This document shows positions 62,074 to 64,000 of a stretch of DNA of 64,000 nt, piece after piece. The notes under the pieces are model-generated. The model was not told the DNA's origin. It made no database searches and saw only the letters and a program-made list of their open reading frames with translations. Source of the stretch: Pedobacter sp. SYSU D00535 (lineage in GTDB: Bacteria; Bacteroidota; Bacteroidia; Sphingobacteriales; Sphingobacteriaceae); the NCBI RefSeq assembly GCF_017355855.1, contig NZ_JAFEWD010000002.1:62001-126000 (forward strand), written 5' to 3'. A program made the translations under genes and the position numbers. Numbering within the stretch: position 1 is the first letter of the stretch; each line of letters opens with the position of its first letter.

Positions 62074-63091
62074 GTGCCTGCTCGTTTCAAAAAAATAATA
62101 ATTGGCATATTCTTGGGTTTTTGTACTAGCATGTTAAGGTGGATCGACATCATTAAATTTTCCCGCGATGGGAATCCCGAGCCTGAGCGTCGGGTGGACA
62201 AGAGCGAAGAAGAGTGGCGGCAGGAACTGAGCGAAGAGGAGTTCCGTGTGACGCGGCTCAAAGGGACAGAAAAGCCCTATTCGGGATCGTATTGCCGTTC
62301 GTATGAAGCTGGGCAGTATGTTTGCGTGTGCTGTGGAAGTCTGCTGTTTGACTGGACTGAGAAGTATAACTCTTTGTCCGGGTGGCCTAGCTTCACACAG
62401 CCATTCAATAAAGCGGCGATCAAGTATGTGGTGGATAATAGTTTCGGCATGAAGCGGGTTGAAACGTTTATGCAATGTCTGCGATGCCCATTTGGGACAC
62501 GTGTTTCCGGACGGGCCAGAACCGTCGGGCCTCAGATACTGCATTAATTCCGTAAGTATCCGACGATTGGATGACCCCAATGAGTTGGCTGTTTTTGGAG
62601 GCGGTTGCTTCTGGTGCGTAGAGGCGCTGATTCAACAGCTGGACGGCGTTTTAACGGTAGAATCGGGCTATAGTGGAGGCAAAGGTTTTAACCCAACTTA
62701 CAGGGAAGTGGCCAGTGGCTTAACGGGACACGCGGAAATGGTGCGAGTGAAGTTTAATCCTCGGTCGATCAGTTACGAGCAGCTTTTGAAGCTTTTCTTT
62801 TCCATTCATGATGGCAGTTCTATCGATCCCGAAGGAGGAAATTATACGCAGTACCGGTCTATCATACTGTACTATAATGAAGGACAAAAGGAGGTTGCAG
62901 AAGCCGTGAAGGCAAAGATGGAAGCAGCGCAGGGAAAGGTGTTGCACACCGAAATTGCGCCTTTCAAGGCTTTCTACAAGGCTGAAGAAAAGCATCAGAA
63001 CTACTTTCAAAAGAATCCGGAGGCGCCCTACTGTACACAGGTAATTGTCCCAAAACTGGAAAAGCTAAAAGCGAGACTGAAAGGAGTCTAG
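62074..63091 (+). pseudogene. msrBA: msrB-msrA fusion broken by a one-base frameshift
   Basis: The first frame (GTG at 62074, or ATG at 62131) encodes a hydrophobic segment and the N-terminal half of methionine sulfoxide reductase B, with zinc-type CVCC and SLSGWPSF. At about 62467-62470 the frame is lost. The rest of MsrB ([18 protein letters not shown], active site RYCINS) and a complete MsrA ([25 protein letters not shown]) continue in the next frame to 63091. Four bases (ttta) stand where three are expected between ACG (Thr) and TGC (Cys). A TTG at 62459 opens the second frame. It could be a real mutation, a sequencing error or recoding. The MsrA part alone may still be made. Confidence 0.85.
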
Positions 63092-63465
63092 CCCTTAACG
63101 TACTTCAATGCCTCTTGGTTGATGCAATATCTAAGCTGAGTAGGTGTGTCAGGATGTTCAAAAAGGTGTCCGAGGTGTTTACTGCAACCGCTGCAAACGA
63201 CTTGCGTGCGAATCCTTCCGTAACTTGTTAAGGGTTTTAATTCTACACCTTCAGCAACATGCAACCAGAAGCTTGGGAACCCGCAATGAGCTTCGAAACG
63301 CTTATCCCCTTCAAATAAAGGCTGCGCGCAGGATGAGCAGAGGTATGTCCCCTCGTCTGAAGCGAATTTCTGCATGTCCGTTTTGTGGCCGAATGGCATC
63401 TTGTACAAACGATTTCGAGCTTTTTTTATTCTGCTATTCTTCAAACAAACTATCCGAGTGGACAT
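63088..63465 (-). CDS. msrB: Methionine-R-sulfoxide reductase B (single domain)
   Basis: This is a 125-residue SelR-domain protein. Zinc-binding Cys pairs are CSSC and CSGC, CGFPSFW and [24 protein letters not shown] follow, with the catalytic Cys in RYCIN. It reduces methionine-R-sulfoxide. The likely start is ATG at 63399 ([21 protein letters not shown]), because the first 22 residues from 63465 show no family match. Its 3' end overlaps the msrBA frame by four bases in a convergent arrangement. With the upstream fusion frameshifted, this may be the working MsrB of the region. Confidence 0.88.
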   Translation of the reverse strand: MSTRIVCLKNSRIKKARNRLYKMPFGHKTDMQKFASDEGTYLCSSCAQPLFEGDKRFEAHCGFPSFWLHVAEGVELKPLTSYGRIRTQVVCSGCSKHLGHLFEHPDTPTQLRYCINQEALKYVKG

Positions 63466-63497
63466 TGAATAGGGAAGTAGGTTTTAAGGAAAAAGTA

Positions 63498-63914
63498 ATG
63501 TCGGGAACAAAAGTTATTGCAATTGCCGAAGCCGAAAACAAGGGCGGCGTGTACCAAACAGATATTCGGGTTCATCAGCACGAGTTTTTAGTGGATGAGC
63601 CAGTGGATTTGGGCGGACAAGATAGAGCCCCATCACCCGGAGACTATGTTTGTGCAGCTCTAGCTTCCTGTAAAGCGATTACCCTGCGGATGTACGCGCA
63701 GCGTAAAGGCTGGCAGGTGGATTTGATCAGGGTAAACGTAAAACTGGTGAAGGCAGACGATATTAACACCAACACTTTTTTTTGCACCCTCGAGTTGGAG
63801 GGTGACCTGACCGAAGAGCAGAAGGAGCGAATGCTTGCTATCTCAAAAGCTTGTCCGATACAAAAGCTCCTGGAAAGGCCGGCAGAGGTGGTTACGGTAG
63901 AAAATTTGAAATAG
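63498..63914 (+). CDS. OsmC-family protein
   Basis: This 138-residue protein belongs to the OsmC/Ohr superfamily. It contains HEFLVDEPVDLGGQDRAPSPGDYVCAALASCKAITLRMYAQRKG (marker only), including the typical SPGDYVCAALASCKA block, and ISKACPIQKLL with the second Cys. The two Cys (in LASCKA and KACPI) are the peroxidatic and resolving residues in Ohr/OsmC proteins. I chose the ATG at 63498 because a purine-rich AAGGA lies eight bases upstream and the family match begins there; the frame is open much further left (from 63144) without similarity. Detoxification of organic peroxides fits the neighbouring Msr genes. Confidence 0.88.
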   Translation: MSGTKVIAIAEAENKGGVYQTDIRVHQHEFLVDEPVDLGGQDRAPSPGDYVCAALASCKAITLRMYAQRKGWQVDLIRVNVKLVKADDINTNTFFCTLELEGDLTEEQKERMLAISKACPIQKLLERPAEVVTVENLK

Positions 63915-64000
63915 CCAGACCTGGTTGTCAACGAGCTTCCCTTCATTGAAAAAGCGGGCTCAGATCGACATCTTGGCGTACGGGCTTTTAAATAAAACTT

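Noticed and set aside
62134-62580. 148-codon minus-strand ORF over the msrB part
   Set aside because: The opposite strand encodes a recognisable MsrB across the frameshift, so this is a shadow frame.
63144-63497. N-terminal extension of the OsmC-like protein
   Set aside because: This part is antisense to msrB and shows no similarity to OsmC proteins; the ATG at 63498 has a purine-rich site upstream.

Overview
The window looks like the chromosome of a member of the Bacteroidota, most likely a Sphingobacteriaceae relative such as Pedobacter. The reasons are paired SusC/SusD genes, a hybrid two-component regulator with a periplasmic propeller, many lipoproteins with Bacteroidota-type signals, promoter-like TAnnTTTG elements and a UpxY-like NusG paralogue at the head of a polysaccharide locus. 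I saw no rRNA, tRNA, insertion sequence, integrase or CRISPR array.

Region 1 (1-920) holds the 3' end of an unidentified gene and a non-coding stretch with two terminators. Region 2 (921-24408) is a polysaccharide utilisation locus. A five-gene operon encodes SusC-SusD, a second SusC-SusD and a DUF1735-type surface lipoprotein. It is followed by the hybrid two-component regulator, a GH43 enzyme with the Glu/Glu/Gln active-site pattern of exo-beta-1,3-galactanases, a GH16 lipoprotein and a small outer-membrane barrel. A convergent minus-strand operon (24408 to 19291) encodes a GH43, a GH97 of the retaining type and a fused GH43-GH43. Together they suggest breakdown of a branched galactan such as the glycan of arabinogalactan proteins: endo and exo cutting of a beta-1,3-galactan backbone plus removal of arabinose/galactose side chains.

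Region 3 (about 24900-57950) is a large capsule or exopolysaccharide locus bracketed by two paralogous small helix-turn-helix genes. It starts with the export lipoprotein (Wza-like) and the Wzc-like chain-length/tyrosine kinase. A 430-base leader with three ~62-base direct repeats and a NusG-like antiterminator follow. Then come a UDP-sugar dehydrogenase, a Wzx flippase, two DegT-type aminotransferases, four GT4 and two GT2 glycosyltransferases, a Wzy-like polymerase, a PglC-like initiating transferase, a methyltransferase, two AsnB-like amidotransferases and a UDP-glucuronate epimerase. A pectate-lyase-like lipoprotein sits behind a structured leader. The last part is a probable decoration module: two FemAB-like proteins, a PhyH-type dioxygenase, an unusual PLP-fold protein and a GNAT acetyltransferase, closed by a CapD/PglF-type dehydratase. 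The expected product is an acidic, amino-sugar-containing and probably amidated or acylated polysaccharide.

Region 4 (57950-64000) holds assorted genes: an orphan receiver protein, a 52-residue small protein, DUF1801, DinB, a Gfo/Idh/MocA oxidoreductase, an NTF2-like secreted protein, an msrB-msrA fusion broken by a frameshift, a convergent second msrB and an OsmC-like protein.
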